NCBI GenBank assembly: GCA_017510605.1
Contig: JAFWMQ010000002.1
Span: 186,001 to 250,000, forward strand
DNA: 64,000 bases
DNA from: Clostridiales bacterium
GTDB taxonomy: Bacteria; Bacillota; Clostridia; Saccharofermentanales; Saccharofermentanaceae
Direction: 5' to 3'
The notes beneath the pieces were generated by a model. It saw only the letters and a program-made list of their open reading frames with translations, had not been told where the DNA came from and did not search any database. Made by a program: the position numbers and the translations under genes. Within the stretch, counting starts at the first letter, position 1. Each line of letters begins with the position of its first letter. This document shows, in pieces, positions 1-8,494 of this stretch.

Positions 1-74
1 ATGCGGAGTATTCTGCTCAAACTCAGAAAAACAGAGTATTACAGACACTAACGCAAGGAAGGTGCTTCTTATGA
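1..74 (+). CDS. 3' end of an upstream gene (partial, frame uncertain)
   Basis: The first bases most likely hold the tail of a gene that begins before the window. Two frames are possible. One ends at a TAA at 49-51, just before the ribosome-binding site of the next gene, and has codon use like the neighbours. The other ends at a TGA at 72-74 that overlaps the next ATG (71) in an ATGA junction. Given the gene that follows, it may be another prepilin-like protein, but too little remains to say. Confidence 0.25.
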   Translation, partial: AEYSAQTQKNRVLQTLTQGRCFL

Positions 75-2266
75 TTAAAAGAACAGGTAAGTCAAAGAAG
101 AGCAAGCAGGGATCAATACTTATTATTGTTGTTCTCATTTTGGCACTTGCGATGATCTTCATCTCATCTGCTATGATGCTTACCCAGGCAACAAAAGACC
201 GTTTGTATGGCAATGCAATGTCCAGTCAGGCCAGACTTACGGTTACTGCAGCTTCGGAAGTTTTCCTCGAGGCTCTTGAGACTCAGGAAATCACTGATGC
301 CCAGCTTGAAATGCTGCTCAATGGTGTTAACTACAAAACAAGCCCTGAGCCGAAGGTTGGTCAGCACGGCCGTGATGATTGTATTAAGATGGTTATCTCC
401 GGCGTGCCTGGAATGGGCGGTACAGACGGAAACTGCACATATTTGGATCTTTATTATCCGAATGCAAGCGATCTTACAATTATTAATGCTGATTTCACAA
501 CTGTTATCGGCGATGAGACAGAGAACGTACAGATCGTTCTTAAGTATAAGGATGAGGAAGCCGGCCATACCGGACGTTTTAAGAACCAGATCGATGTTAA
601 CGGCGATGTATCAACTTCCCAGGTCCGTTTCATCGGTGGTGTAGGTGAAGTTAACCCTGCTCTTGGCGATGTTGATGACAATACGATCCTCTTCAGAGGC
701 GACGCTTACGAGCAGACATCAAACGCTGTATTCTTCTCAGACATCATCTTCGCTGATGGCGCAAAGTCCAGCTTCGGCGGTGGTAATAAATATTACGGCA
801 GCATGATATTCCTTGATAATGCTTACCTCTGTCCGAGTGGCGGTACTCCTACTTTGTGTGATGGTGACTTCTACTTTATCGGTAAGAATCAGCATGATGC
901 AGGTATCAGATATTCCAGCGGTGGCAGTGCTGCAAACTTCTGGAGCTGCATCAGCGAGAATTGTAGTTTTATTTTCTCAGGAAGAGAAGGTCAGAACAAA
1001 AACGAGGATGAAGGCAATGATCAGAATGGTAAGATCGCCGATATCCTTCAGGACAGAGATTGTTACTTTGTCGACAAAGAAGATACAGTAGTTGCTAACT
1101 CCAGTGCAAAGTATAGTAGTTATGATGTTGACAATTTGGCTGCTACTTCAGGTCTTGATGATACTCGTAAGCATAAGCTTGATGTATACAAGATGTATGA
1201 CTACAGCCAGGCAACAGAACCATATCCTTCTGATATCGTTGAGGATGTTTTCCTTGACTATAATGCTGATGGTAAGACAAAGACTATCACTGCAGGAACT
1301 GTTCTTGAATATGATGAGTATGGTGTAGACGGACAATTATATTTTGGAAGCACATCATATCCTGATGATATTGAAGTATTTGAACATCCGATTACACCGG
1401 AATATCCTGAGTACAAAAAGGAAAGTGGCAGTATTCCTACAACTAAAACAATAGATTTAGGAAGCTTGAGTGGAGGTACGCTTAGCCTTAGCGCCGGATA
1501 TTACTACATCACAGGTAGTACTACAGCTGCGACAAGTGCTGATCCTTTGAATATCATCGCAATTGATGGTTCCAAAGGTTCCGAGTACCGCTTCTATTTC
1601 TCAGCCGGACAGCACATTATGAGGAACATAGTATTTGCAGTTTATAATGTTTCTGATCAGAATCCTCAACCTGTAATATTTATCCTCGAACCAACAGCAA
1701 GCTTGGTATTTGGTGATGCAAATCTCCGTAACGGTAACTGGCTTTGCAATTGCGGATTCGTTTCTATGAACCGTGGCTGCTCATCAGCAACGCAGATTGC
1801 AAATTACATCAAGGGCACAAAGATCGGTCAGCTTGAATCTGCCGGCGGTGAGGAGAAAGTTTGGGATGATACCAAGGTTGAAAAAGTAGAGGGCGGAGTA
1901 GATATATGCTATCACTACTCAAAGTTCTATGATGGAATTGCTAAGCCTTCAATCTTCATCTTCGGTTCTAACTGCAATTTCCAGATCGGTGATAATATGG
2001 TAATTGAGGCATATGTCGGTCTTTATGAAGATTCCACTTGGTCTCAGAACAACAACATTTCGAACAATCAGGAAAACAAGATCGCAATCTATGGTCGTAT
2101 CGAAGCTGATCAGTTCGCTAACGGAGATAACCCGACCGGATATCTGCAGATGCCTTATTGTCCGGCTCCTGGACTCACTGACCCGTTGCCGGCTCAGAGA
2201 CCTGCTGTTACAAAGTATCATGTCATTAATGTAGTTTATTACTACGATCATCCTGAAGATGTCTGA
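71..2266 (+). CDS. PilX-like large surface protein with prepilin-type N-terminus
   Basis: 731 residues. The basic N-terminus, then KQG-S and one long hydrophobic helix at about residues 15-38, resembles the PilX class of minor pilins, which carry GS-type N-termini without the Glu5 of major pilins. The rest is a roughly 690-residue acidic, Gly/Asn/Tyr-rich extracellular domain with scattered cysteines and probable beta structure in its second half. That is far larger than usual PilX proteins. A GTG at 62 is in frame, but AAGGAAGG at 55-62 sits 8 bases before the ATG at 71, so I use 71. A terminator follows at 2305. Role as a pilus tip or surface adhesin is inference from the N-terminus and from the pilus locus 3.4 kb away. 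Confidence 0.6.
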   Translation: MIKRTGKSKKSKQGSILIIVVLILALAMIFISSAMMLTQATKDRLYGNAMSSQARLTVTAASEVFLEALETQEITDAQLEMLLNGVNYKTSPEPKVGQHGRDDCIKMVISGVPGMGGTDGNCTYLDLYYPNASDLTIINADFTTVIGDETENVQIVLKYKDEEAGHTGRFKNQIDVNGDVSTSQVRFIGGVGEVNPALGDVDDNTILFRGDAYEQTSNAVFFSDIIFADGAKSSFGGGNKYYGSMIFLDNAYLCPSGGTPTLCDGDFYFIGKNQHDAGIRYSSGGSAANFWSCISENCSFIFSGREGQNKNEDEGNDQNGKIADILQDRDCYFVDKEDTVVANSSAKYSSYDVDNLAATSGLDDTRKHKLDVYKMYDYSQATEPYPSDIVEDVFLDYNADGKTKTITAGTVLEYDEYGVDGQLYFGSTSYPDDIEVFEHPITPEYPEYKKESGSIPTTKTIDLGSLSGGTLSLSAGYYYITGSTTAATSADPLNIIAIDGSKGSEYRFYFSAGQHIMRNIVFAVYNVSDQNPQPVIFILEPTASLVFGDANLRNGNWLCNCGFVSMNRGCSSATQIANYIKGTKIGQLESAGGEEKVWDDTKVEKVEGGVDICYHYSKFYDGIAKPSIFIFGSNCNFQIGDNMVIEAYVGLYEDSTWSQNNNISNNQENKIAIYGRIEADQFANGDNPTGYLQMPYCPAPGLTDPLPAQRPAVTKYHVINVVYYYDHPEDV

Positions 2267-2304
2267 TCAGATGATACTGAGATAATAAGCATAACAAGTT
2301 AATT

Positions 2305-2340
2305 AAAGAGGTTGTCCCAAAGGACAACCTCTTTTAGTTT
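2305..2340 (+). terminator. Rho-independent terminator after the PilX-like gene
   Basis: A 13-bp perfect stem (2305-2317 with 2322-2334) with a 4-base loop is followed by a T-rich stretch. The A-rich 5' side lets it also work for the minus-strand operon ending at 2383. Confidence 0.85.
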
Positions 2341-2382
2341 TCACTGTAACAGGATTTGTCGGATCCGAAAAAAACTTAAGTA

Positions 2383-2829
2383 TTATTCCAAGATTAATAA
2401 ATCGGAAAGATAAATGATCTCTTCAGCTATTGATCTTGAATTCAGCAAAATAAACTTAGCTGTTTCCAAACACCGGATCTGATCCTGCTCTATTATCTCC
2501 TTATCAGCGAAGATCAGCTCAGATCTGCCAATCAATTGCTGCATATCACGATGCAGCGGGTTGGATTCATCGAGAAGCAGTGTTCCTTCATCAATAAGAT
2601 ATACAATTATACTTTTAAATGAGGATTCACAAAGCTTTTGCAAAAATGATCTTAGCAGTTCTCTGCCGTGATCAGAATCAGAAGAATAATAATCGTGCTT
2701 TATCAGTACATATTTGGAGGAATTGCTCTCATCAAGTTTCTCCTGTAATTCTTCCAAAATCGTATTATCGGAAAAACTTTCAAACTGCGATTCAGATAAT
2801 TCAAGATTGCTTCTTTGATTGCTGTTCAT
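2383..2829 (-). CDS. DsrE-like protein (YedF C-terminal type), no cysteine at the usual site
   Basis: 148 residues. From about residue 38 it follows the layout of the DsrE/YedF C-terminal domain: a first strand, a G-R-ELLRSFLQKL helix, a hydrophobic strand (SIIVYLIDEGTLLL), then a second strand and a closing helix. The usual CGTC-type cysteine motif is replaced by FADKEI, so sulfur transfer by this protein is doubtful. The ATG at 2829 has GGGAGGG at a good distance, and I prefer it to an in-frame ATG at 2922. The gene begins 29 bases inside the end of the DUF6062 gene, so the two are probably translated together. Family assignment is by pattern only. Confidence 0.55.
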   Translation of the reverse strand: MNSNQRSNLELSESQFESFSDNTILEELQEKLDESNSSKYVLIKHDYYSSDSDHGRELLRSFLQKLCESSFKSIIVYLIDEGTLLLDESNPLHRDMQQLIGRSELIFADKEIIEQDQIRCLETAKFILLNSRSIAEEIIYLSDLLILE

Positions 2830-3562
2830 CAAAATCCCTCCCATCAGAAGACAGGAAACGCATTGAACGCTGTATGGAATTCTTACTGTTTCCCCAGGGT
2901 TTGTCTGTATTTCTGTAGTCAAATTTCAATGTGAAGTATTCGACATCAGATATTAACGTATCAAATGTCTGAGTATTGTTTGTATACAATGCCTCAACAA
3001 AGTCTGCTGCATCATTTTGAGAGAGCTTAGCAGCCTGTCTTAATAACAGCGCAGTATGCGGCAGACAGTGAAATTCAGCTTTCTTAAATTTTTCACTGAA
3101 GTCTTTATCATGGGAGAACATCCAGCAAATGACTTCGACATAGTGTCCCATTGCTTCGTTTAGATTGTCGCAGATAGGGCAGGAACTGATCCTTTTCTCG
3201 ATCAGATCGGCAACGGAGTTGAGCTTTTGCTTATAATCCGGATTCCTGCCTTTTAACAAACCTGCCTTTGCTGGGATGGCCGATTTAAGTTTCGGGTTTA
3301 TTTCTTCGTTGAAGTCTTTCAAATGAGTATGCATGACCAGTCCCAGGCCTAATCTGTTGGTGACAGCCCTGTTAAGTTTACCCATATGAACCGGGCAGAA
3401 ACCGGTTTTATTGGTAATCTTACGAGTATCAGGTTCCATAAGAGAAGGTCCTAAATAGTACTCAAGATAATTATTCTCAGCTTTATCACGAAGTCTGCAG
3501 ACCGGGCATCCGCATTCTTCATTATAAGCGTCGTTAACAGGGATCATGTATATTTTTTCCAT
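2801..3562 (-). CDS. DUF6062 family protein
   Basis: 253 residues, recognised from the N-terminal pattern IYMIPVNDAY, the CGCPVCRLRDK cysteine pair, YLGPSLMEPD, FCPVHM, a second CPIC pair near residue 130, and FHCLPH. The paired Cys/His sites suggest two zinc or metal clusters, but the family has no known function. It starts 3 bases after the ATPase-Asp23 gene with a GGAGG site inside the end of that gene, and it overlaps the DsrE-like gene. All sit in one minus-strand operon headed by yebC. The last 40 residues are polar and probably unstructured. Confidence 0.75.
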   Translation of the reverse strand: MEKIYMIPVNDAYNEECGCPVCRLRDKAENNYLEYYLGPSLMEPDTRKITNKTGFCPVHMGKLNRAVTNRLGLGLVMHTHLKDFNEEINPKLKSAIPAKAGLLKGRNPDYKQKLNSVADLIEKRISSCPICDNLNEAMGHYVEVICWMFSHDKDFSEKFKKAEFHCLPHTALLLRQAAKLSQNDAADFVEALYTNNTQTFDTLISDVEYFTLKFDYRNTDKPWGNSKNSIQRSMRFLSSDGRDFDEQQSKKQS

Positions 3563-3564
3563 TA

Positions 3565-4641
3565 TTATTCCTCCGAACCTGCAGCCTTTGACATATGTAT
3601 AAGTCTGTTAGCTCTGACATTTACACTATTCATTGTAATAGAAGTAAACTCCTCAACGGCACTTCCGACACGCTGTTGCGCGGTCTCAAGAACTTCCTGT
3701 GCGTCGTAACCATAGTAGAGAGCAAGATCAAGGCTGATCATTACGCCGTATGTCTGCTTTTCCGTCTTAAATGAAGTCACTTCAGCAAACCCCGGAACAT
3801 CCTTAAGAACGATCTTGATCAGGTCAAGTATTGCTTCATCAGATATCGAATATGAACCGAGAGATGAGAAAGTCGGTCTTACTACTGTCCTGTCAGAATC
3901 AGGGGCAAGAGGTACGACACCGCGTTCCCTGTCAAATCTTTGTCTGAGTTTGCTGAACGGATCGGAGAAGTACCCGGAAAACTCATGTTTGATCTCCATA
4001 CTTGGTACGGGGATCGTATGCATGCCTTCAGTAACTCTGGTATTTCTCGCAAGACGTCTTTCTTCTTCAGTAGATACATCCTCGATTCTGATAAGCATTG
4101 ACGGACGGTTGAGCCAGAGATTATCACATATTTTGTTGAGCATTGAATCTGAAGTGCCCAGGACCATAAGAGCCCTAGGCATAGATTCGATCAATGCGCG
4201 GCGCATTACGGAAGATCTTGTAGGGTCAACGAAAATTGCCTGTCTGACTGATTCCATTTTTGTAGGGGCTTTTTTCGCAGATGTACCGGCAACGATCCTG
4301 CTTCCGTTGATCAGAAGACCGTCATCAATAATGTAATGAATGTTATTATCCCGTGCCACCTTGATCGCACGTGTACTCTTGCCGGTTCCGGAAGCTCCGA
4401 CAAAGGCAATAACTGCAATATTGGATAAAACATCACGGGTTAACTGCTCGTTAGACAGAATAAGCTCTGTATTGCGCTCAAAGTTTTGGGCTGAATAATC
4501 AGAGCCTGAATTCTGTGTTGATGTACCGGATCTGTCTAAGCGCCTCAATGTACCCTTGAACTCAGACAATAAAGTCTTACGCGCTACGGTTGCGCTTTGA
4601 GTTGGGGTCTGTTCCTGTTTTGATTCTTCGCGATTATCCAA
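3565..4641 (-). CDS. P-loop ATPase fused to an Asp23/Gls24-like domain
   Basis: 358 residues. Residues 1-60 are polar and probably disordered. A Walker A motif, GASGTGKS, lies at 82-89, followed by an alpha/beta domain to about 230 with IDDG, a possible Walker B-like strand (RALMVLG, 156-162) and an Arg-rich VSTEEERRLARNTR stretch. Residues about 254-350 resemble the Asp23/Gls24 envelope-stress fold, with a YSISDEAILDLIKIVL helix, a basic-hydrophobic middle, and YGYDAQEVLETAQQRVGSAVEEFT. Asp23 proteins are usually stand-alone and membrane-associated. A TTG start with AGGAT upstream is used. The gene starts 14 bases after yebC. Substrate and role are unknown. Confidence 0.65.
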   Translation of the reverse strand: MDNREESKQEQTPTQSATVARKTLLSEFKGTLRRLDRSGTSTQNSGSDYSAQNFERNTELILSNEQLTRDVLSNIAVIAFVGASGTGKSTRAIKVARDNNIHYIIDDGLLINGSRIVAGTSAKKAPTKMESVRQAIFVDPTRSSVMRRALIESMPRALMVLGTSDSMLNKICDNLWLNRPSMLIRIEDVSTEEERRLARNTRVTEGMHTIPVPSMEIKHEFSGYFSDPFSKLRQRFDRERGVVPLAPDSDRTVVRPTFSSLGSYSISDEAILDLIKIVLKDVPGFAEVTSFKTEKQTYGVMISLDLALYYGYDAQEVLETAQQRVGSAVEEFTSITMNSVNVRANRLIHMSKAAGSEE

Positions 4642-4655
4642 ATCCTAAAACCCTT

Positions 4656-5381
4656 TTAGCCGTTCCAGTTATGGAACACTTCCTGGATATCCTCATTCTC
4701 ATCCATCATATCAAGCATTTTCTCGAGGCTTGCGATTGCATCAGGATCGGTTACTTCAGCTGTCGTAATAGCCACAGGACCCAGAGTAGAGTCAGCTATT
4801 GTGTAATTCTTAGCTTCAAGTGCATCTCTTACAGTGTAATAATCTGCTGTTGAAGTTGAGATAATGTAAAACTCATCATCGCTGTCAAAATCAGAAGCTC
4901 CGCAATCCAAAGCGTCACCCATGACCTGATCTTCATCTTCATAGTCTTCTTTGGAGATAAGAATGGTTCCTTTCTCGTTGAAAAGGAATGATACAGAACC
5001 GTCGACACCGAGGTTGCCGCCATTCTTATCAAAGATGTGTCTTAGATCAGCGGCGGTACGGTTGCGGTTATTGGTCAAAGTCTTTACCATGATAGCAACA
5101 CCGGCAGGACCGTATCCTTCATAAGTGATTTCTTCATAATCATCGCCTTCGCCGGCCTCAGCAGCCTTTTTGATGGCGCGGTTAATATTATCATTAGGCA
5201 TATTTGCCGCTTTTGCCTTAGCAACAACTACTTTTAACCTGGAATTACTGTTTGGGTCCGGACCGCCGGCTTTAACTGCTACAGCGATCTCCTTGGCAAA
5301 TTTGGTGAATACAGCACCTTTGGCTGCGTCAGAAGCTTCCTTTTTTCTTCTAATATTGCTCCACTTTGAATGACCTGACAT
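4656..5381 (-). CDS. yebC: YebC/TACO1 family protein
   Basis: 241 residues, full length for the family. It opens with the diagnostic MSGHSKWSNI and continues with DAAKGAVFTK, GGPDPNSN and YEGYGPAGVA. YebC proteins act in the cytoplasm. They were described as DNA-binding regulators, and more recent work links the family to translation of proline-rich stretches on the ribosome. GGAGG is well placed before the ATG. It heads a minus-strand operon with the ATPase-Asp23, DUF6062 and DsrE-like genes, from a promoter at 5420-5449. Confidence 0.95.
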   Translation of the reverse strand: MSGHSKWSNIRRKKEASDAAKGAVFTKFAKEIAVAVKAGGPDPNSNSRLKVVVAKAKAANMPNDNINRAIKKAAEAGEGDDYEEITYEGYGPAGVAIMVKTLTNNRNRTAADLRHIFDKNGGNLGVDGSVSFLFNEKGTILISKEDYEDEDQVMGDALDCGASDFDSDDEFYIISTSTADYYTVRDALEAKNYTIADSTLGPVAITTAEVTDPDAIASLEKMLDMMDENEDIQEVFHNWNG

Positions 5382-5419
5382 TATAATTCCTCCATGGTCT
5401 AATATTTACATACGGAAAT

Positions 5420-5449
5420 ATTATACTCTTTCAAATAATATATAAACAA
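5420..5449 (-). promoter_or_regulatory. Sigma-A-type promoter for yebC
   Basis: On the minus strand TTGTTT (5444-5449) is spaced 18 bases from TATAAT (5420-5425), about 40 bases before the yebC ATG. Confidence 0.55.
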
Positions 5450-5530
5450 TATTACAATGGTTCTTAAATTGTGTAATACTGCAGACATGTGTTTGTCAAA
5501 GATTTTTTTTGTGCAAATTGTCTTTTAAAC

Positions 5531-5559
5531 TTGTTATTTCCTCAATTCTGTTGTATAGT
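5531..5559 (+). promoter_or_regulatory. Probable promoter of the type IV pilus operon
   Basis: TTGTTA (5531-5536), a 17-base spacer and TATAGT (5554-5559) lie upstream of pilB and leave a 5' leader of about 80 bases. The leader ends in GGGAGGG, 5 bases before the ATG. I looked for a c-di-GMP riboswitch there and did not recognise one. Confidence 0.55.
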
Positions 5560-5648
5560 TCTAACATCTATGCTTGGGCGATGTGTGCCTGTTTGTTTTT
5601 GTGTGCATTTCTAAGCGTATACTTTTATGACGATATCGGGAGGGTTCA

Positions 5649-7313
5649 ATGAAGAGATTAGGTGATATTCTGGTCGAGAGCGGCTTCCTAAATGCTACCG
5701 AACTTGCAGAAGTACTCAGTGTTCAAAAGGAAACCGGAAAACGCCTTGGCGAGGTTATTGTTGAGAGCGGATTGATGTCCGAGTTCGACATTTTGAGAGC
5801 AGTTTCAAGCCAATACAATTATCCGATCATTGATTTGTCAGGTATTGATGTAGACCCTAAAGCAACTGCTTTGCTCACTCAGAAGTTCTGTGAAGAGAAT
5901 ATTGTATTCCCGATAGGTTTTGATAATGATAATCTGGTTGTCGCTATCGATGACCCGATGAATATTACAATAGAGGACGAGTTACAGTTCCAGACCGGAT
6001 ACCAGATATCCCTGATGCTTGCAACTCATTCATCAATTGTAGATGCTATTAAATTCAATTACGGTAAAGACAGCGCCCGTAAGGCAGCTGCTGAGCTCGG
6101 TGAGAGTTTCGCTACTGATAGTGCTGATGATAACTCGGAGATTTCTGAAGCTGTCAACAGTGCTCCGGTTGTAAAACTTGTTAACTCAATGATCGATTAC
6201 GCGATCCGTTCCGGTTCTTCGGATATTCACATTGAGCCTTTGGAAGATCGTGTCAGAGTCCGTATCCGTATCGACGGTGTCATGCAGGAAGTTATGAGCA
6301 ACCCGATTTCCGCTAAGGACGCCATTACAACAAGAATCAAGATCCTTGGCGGTATGAACATCGCCGAGAAGCGTATCCCTCAAGACGGACGTATTACAAC
6401 AGTTATTAACGGAGAGGACGTGGACATGCGTGTCTCCGTACTTCCTTGTGTTACCGGCGAGAAGACCGTTATCCGTATTCTTGCCAAGAACGATGCTAAT
6501 CTTAACAGAAAATATCTCGGTATCAGCGACCGTAATAATGAGATGATTGACAAGATGGTCAAGATCCCTCAGGGAATCGTCCTTATTTCCGGTCCTACCG
6601 GTTCAGGTAAAACAACAACACTTTATACACTCCTGTCAGAGAAAAATACTGAAGATGTAAACATTATTACAGTTGAGGACCCTGTAGAAATCAGAATTCC
6701 CGGATTAAACCAGGTACAGGTTAACTCCAAAGCGGGAATGACCTTTGCAAGCGGTCTTAGATCTATCTTGCGTCAGGACCCTGATATTATCCTCGTCGGA
6801 GAGATCCGTGACGGTGAGACTGCCGAGATCGCGATGAGAGCTGCTATCACAGGACACCTTGTTTTCAGCACCATCCATACAAATGATGCGGTTTCTTCCA
6901 TTAACCGTCTGGTAGATATGGGTCTTGAGCCTTACATGGTTTCTTCTGCATTGGTAGGCGTTGTTTCCCAGCGTCTTGTCCGCCGTATCTGCACAAACTG
7001 CAGAGAATCTTATGAGCCTGATGAATCAGATATTGATTTTTTGCGTCTTGATCCCGGTCAGAAACTGTATCGCGGTAAAGGTTGTACAGACTGCAACGAG
7101 AAGGGATACAGGGGACGTATTGCAATTCATGAGATCGTTATCATTACGAGAAAGATGAAGGCCTTGCTCGAGAAGAGAGCAAGTGAAGATGAGATGCGCG
7201 AACTTGCCGTTACTGAAGGAACCCAAATGCTTCAGGATTCTGCAAGAGACCTCGTACTCGAAGGTATTACGACGGTCAGCGAGCTTAACAGAGTAGCTTA
7301 CACGATTGACTGA
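5649..7313 (+). CDS. pilB: Type IV pilus extension ATPase PilB
   Basis: 554 residues, the usual length. Residues 1-140 form an MshEN/T2SSE-N domain with two tandem copies of the RLGxxLVESG...L...Q pattern (starting at residues 3 and 32), the motif known to bind c-di-GMP in MshE-type ATPases. The ATPase core has Walker A GPTGSGKTTT from residue 315, an Asp box (EDPVE), Walker B (DPDIILVGEIRD) and a zinc-binding tetracysteine C448, C451, C479, C482 typical of PilB/GspE. It would power pilin addition at the inner face of the membrane. It is the first gene of the pilus operon and is followed 17 bases later by pilT. Confidence 0.95.
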   Translation: MKRLGDILVESGFLNATELAEVLSVQKETGKRLGEVIVESGLMSEFDILRAVSSQYNYPIIDLSGIDVDPKATALLTQKFCEENIVFPIGFDNDNLVVAIDDPMNITIEDELQFQTGYQISLMLATHSSIVDAIKFNYGKDSARKAAAELGESFATDSADDNSEISEAVNSAPVVKLVNSMIDYAIRSGSSDIHIEPLEDRVRVRIRIDGVMQEVMSNPISAKDAITTRIKILGGMNIAEKRIPQDGRITTVINGEDVDMRVSVLPCVTGEKTVIRILAKNDANLNRKYLGISDRNNEMIDKMVKIPQGIVLISGPTGSGKTTTLYTLLSEKNTEDVNIITVEDPVEIRIPGLNQVQVNSKAGMTFASGLRSILRQDPDIILVGEIRDGETAEIAMRAAITGHLVFSTIHTNDAVSSINRLVDMGLEPYMVSSALVGVVSQRLVRRICTNCRESYEPDESDIDFLRLDPGQKLYRGKGCTDCNEKGYRGRIAIHEIVIITRKMKALLEKRASEDEMRELAVTEGTQMLQDSARDLVLEGITTVSELNRVAYTID

Positions 7314-7330
7314 TAAGGAGGTTTTTTAAC

Positions 7331-8443
7331 GTGGAAGGATTTAGTTTATCGATCGAATCGATTTTGGCTGAATCGGTAAAGATGGGTGCATCCGATACCC
7401 ATATTACGGTAGGTTTGCCGCCGATGATCCGTGTTGACGGTATGTTGATGCCCTTAGGCAATCAGCCGCTTACAGCCGCAGATACTGAGTATCTTTGTAA
7501 GTCAATGATCGACAAGTCAAGGCAACAGTATCTGAACGAGAGAGGTGAGATCGACTTCTCTTACATAGTTGAGAACTTCAGCCGTTTCAGATGTAATGTT
7601 TTTAAGCAGAGAGGCACATATGCTCTTGCTGCAAGAACTATTACTAATGAGATCCCTACCTGCGAGCAGTTAGGACTGCCCAATGTATTTAAGGATCTTG
7701 TTATGAAACCTCGTGGACTTATCCTCGTTACAGGACCTACGGGTTCCGGAAAGTCAACGACACTTGCGGCTATGATCGGTCATGTTAATAATTCAAAGAA
7801 GTGTCATATTCTTACTCTTGAGGAGCCTATCGAGTACCTCCACATGCATGGTGAGGCTATGATAAACCAGAGAGAAATTCATGAAGATACTCTCTCATTT
7901 GCTAACGCACTCAGAGCTGCTCTTCGTGAGGACCCGGATATCATCCTCGTAGGAGAGATGCGTGACCTCGATACTATCAGTACCGCTATTACAGCAGCCG
8001 AGACAGGACACCTTGTTCTTTCAACACTCCACACATCTTCGGCAGCAGATACAGTTAACCGTATCATCGACGTATATCCTCCTCATCAGCAGGATCAGAT
8101 CAGAGTTCAGCTTGCTACCTGTCTTGTAGCCGTTATCTGTCAGACACTCGTACAGAGAATCGGCGGCGGCAGATGTGCTGCTTTCGAGATCATGATCTCA
8201 AATGATGCTATCAGAAATAACATTCGTGAAGGCAAGACTTATCAGATCGACAGTGCAATCGCTACGAGTCTCCAGCAGGGTATGTGTCCTCTCGATTTCT
8301 ATCTTGCTGAACTTGTTAAGCGTAACATGATCACAAGAGATACTGCTCTTATGAGATGTAGAGTTCCGGAAGATTTTAAGCGTTTCGTTAACAATTCCGG
8401 ACAAACGAACAGCCCCTTGTTCGGCGATTTGGAATATGCCTGA
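7331..8443 (+). CDS. pilT: Type IV pilus retraction ATPase PilT
   Basis: 370 residues. A GTG start is used because AAGGAGG lies 8 bases upstream. The short N-terminal domain (GASDTHITVGLPPMIRVDG) and the ATPase core with Walker A GPTGSGKS from residue 135, EEPIEY, Walker B (DPDIILVGEMRD) and HLVLSTLHT are typical. The usual AIRAGE motif reads AITAAE, a mild change. PilT hexamers depolymerise pili for twitching motility and DNA uptake. Its presence next to pilB argues for retractable pili rather than a type II secretion pseudopilus. Confidence 0.93.
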   Translation: MEGFSLSIESILAESVKMGASDTHITVGLPPMIRVDGMLMPLGNQPLTAADTEYLCKSMIDKSRQQYLNERGEIDFSYIVENFSRFRCNVFKQRGTYALAARTITNEIPTCEQLGLPNVFKDLVMKPRGLILVTGPTGSGKSTTLAAMIGHVNNSKKCHILTLEEPIEYLHMHGEAMINQREIHEDTLSFANALRAALREDPDIILVGEMRDLDTISTAITAAETGHLVLSTLHTSSAADTVNRIIDVYPPHQQDQIRVQLATCLVAVICQTLVQRIGGGRCAAFEIMISNDAIRNNIREGKTYQIDSAIATSLQQGMCPLDFYLAELVKRNMITRDTALMRCRVPEDFKRFVNNSGQTNSPLFGDLEYA

Positions 8444-8494
8444 TCTTAAGGCAACTAGATACAGTAATCTGAAGTAAGGAGGGTATTTTTCAGA

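Noticed and set aside
62..70. GTG start at 62 for the PilX-like gene
   Set aside because: It lies inside the ribosome-binding site for the ATG at 71.
2830..2922. Longer N-terminus of the DsrE-like gene (start at 2922)
   Set aside because: It would add residues entirely inside the DUF6062 gene. GGGAGGG sits right before the ATG at 2829.
5560..5648. c-di-GMP riboswitch in the pilB leader
   Set aside because: The MshEN domain made this worth checking, but no GEMM-I or GEMM-II core was recognised in the roughly 80-base leader.
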